The position numbers and the translations under genes were made by a program. Below the pieces are notes generated by a model that saw nothing but the letters and a program-made list of their open reading frames with translations, did not search any database and had not been told where the DNA came from. DNA of 6,036 nt from CAYPUG01 sp964413905 (GTDB taxonomy: Bacteria > Chloroflexota > Anaerolineae > JAADDB01), in the NCBI GenBank assembly GCA_964413905.1, contig CAYPUG010000134.1, positions 1 through 6,036 of the forward strand. The letters run 5' to 3'. Of the stretch, positions 5,198 through 6,036 are shown piece by piece. Numbering within the stretch: the first letter of the stretch is position 1; every line of letters begins with the position of its first letter.

Positions 5198-6036
5198 ATG
5201 GCAACCACATTGCGACTTTCGCCGCATCTCGCGGAGCAGCGGGCCCAAGCCGCCCGTTATGCTCCGGTTATTTTTGTGGACGAGAACGAGCCGTTCCGGC
5301 CTGAGGCGGTGGGCTACACCATATTTCACCGGAATGGTCCCTCCCTCTCCTTTCCCCGGACTATTTACGTGGAGCCACCGACCCGGTACGTCATTGAGTA
5401 CGCCCTATGGTGGGATTGGGATATCGGTCACCTGTACGAGTTGGAGCATGTATGGGTGTACATCGATGAGAAGGGAGCCGTTCTTAAAGTGGAGGCCTCC
5501 TGGCATGGGGGATACCACGAGATGTCCTGGGAAGGAGCTATTCCCATGCAGGACGGTCACCCTGTGGTGTACGCGGAACCGGGCAAACACGCGATGGCCC
5601 CCTCGCCGGAATGGTTTCTACGCCGTGCCACGGAAACCATCCTTGCCTGTACACGATTGGCCGGCGCGGGGGGGGTGTGGGAGAACGTCTTATACGGGAA
5701 GCCGGCCGTAAAATCCCCACGCGCGGATCGCCTGGTGCGCACATATTTGCGACGCAAGGCGTTCATGCCCACGTTTCGATTTACGCGGGCTATTCCGGTG
5801 ACCGAATCCATGCTCATGCCGTGGCCTCACCTGGAACGCTGGATTCCCGCCCGTTTGAAGATGTGGTTGCGTCACTTGGAACACTCGTTAGGCGAGGAGG
5901 AGTTGGCTCTTTTGGCCATTGCCCATCGCGGCGCATCCGCATATGAGAGGGAGAACACTCTGGCCGCAATTCGTCTGGCTGCGAACATGGGGGCCGACAT
6001 GGTGGAGATGGATGTGCGTTTGACCGCGGACGGGGT
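5198..6036 (+). CDS. Glycerophosphodiester phosphodiesterase-like protein with a large N-terminal domain (partial, 3' end missing)
   Basis: 279 codons are visible without a stop, and the gene continues past the right edge. Residues 242-279 are the beginning of a GDPD domain: H243-R244-G245, E252-N253-T254, and E270-M-D272, with the 27-residue spacing from His to Glu seen in known GDPD enzymes. These residues provide the general acid/base His and metal ligands for cutting glycerophosphodiesters to glycerol-3-phosphate and an alcohol. The rest of the active site lies outside the window. Residues 1-about 240 are a separate domain with no signal peptide or membrane helix. Its centre (EHVWVYIDEKG, then WHGG, then HPVVYAEPGKHA at about 122-133) faintly recalls Vps62-like/DUF946 proteins; this is a weak impression. 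The ATG is six bases after the ATPase stop with only a poor SD (AGGGGA), so coupled translation is likely. The position matches ugpQ. Confidence 0.8.
   Translation, partial: MATTLRLSPHLAEQRAQAARYAPVIFVDENEPFRPEAVGYTIFHRNGPSLSFPRTIYVEPPTRYVIEYALWWDWDIGHLYELEHVWVYIDEKGAVLKVEASWHGGYHEMSWEGAIPMQDGHPVVYAEPGKHAMAPSPEWFLRRATETILACTRLAGAGGVWENVLYGKPAVKSPRADRLVRTYLRRKAFMPTFRFTRAIPVTESMLMPWPHLERWIPARLKMWLRHLEHSLGEEELALLAIAHRGASAYERENTLAAIRLAANMGADMVEMDVRLTADG

Noticed and set aside
4784..5329. Minus-strand ORF of 181 codons
   Set aside because: Antisense to the ATPase C-terminal domain and the start of the GDPD-like gene; both plus-strand genes have clear motifs.
5100..5711. Plus-strand ORF of 203 codons overlapping the ATPase end
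   Set aside because: Wrong frame for both the ATPase and the GDPD-like gene; Arg/Trp/Pro/Ser-rich composition typical of a shadow frame.

Overview
The window holds a five-gene, plus-strand transport operon: an ABC solute importer of the carbohydrate-uptake type 1 (CUT1) class, followed by a glycerophosphodiester phosphodiesterase-like gene that runs off the right edge. The organism is probably a bacterium of the phylum Chloroflexota. The best clue is the substrate-binding lipoprotein, whose lipobox is followed by a Lys/Glu/Val/Thr repeat stalk of a kind common in that phylum. Strong Shine-Dalgarno (SD) sequences and moderately GC-rich codons fit but do not prove it, so the taxon is an inference.

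Layout. Positions 1-303 are AT-rich and hold no gene I can recognise. A good sigma-70-type promoter lies at 304-332, with a 12-bp perfect palindrome at the expected transcription start. An unusually long leader of about 236 nt follows. It can form several hairpins, including two mutually exclusive ones just before the first gene. Then come the solute-binding lipoprotein (576-2078), a strong hairpin terminator inside the operon (2090-2124), permease 1 (2177-3142), permease 2 (3142-3984, overlapping permease 1 by one base), a 121-nt gap with a long imperfect inverted repeat, the ATPase (4106-5191), and the partial phosphodiesterase gene (5198-6036, open at the right edge).

How the parts work together. 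The lipoprotein would capture a solute outside the cytoplasmic membrane. The two permeases form the channel, and the ATPase (all motifs intact, with a C-terminal regulatory domain) drives import. The last gene ends in the window with the start of a glycerophosphodiester phosphodiesterase (GDPD) domain, preceded by about 240 residues of a different domain. The order binding protein - permease - permease - ATPase - GDPD is the order of the ugpBAECQ operon for glycerol-3-phosphate and glycerophosphodiesters. This suggests a phosphodiester or polyol-phosphate substrate, but the substrate cannot be read from the sequence. The internal terminator after the binding-protein gene would make that protein more abundant than the membrane parts, as is usual for such systems.

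The most unusual points are the N-terminal domain fused to the GDPD, the long structured leader, and the inverted repeat before the ATPase gene.
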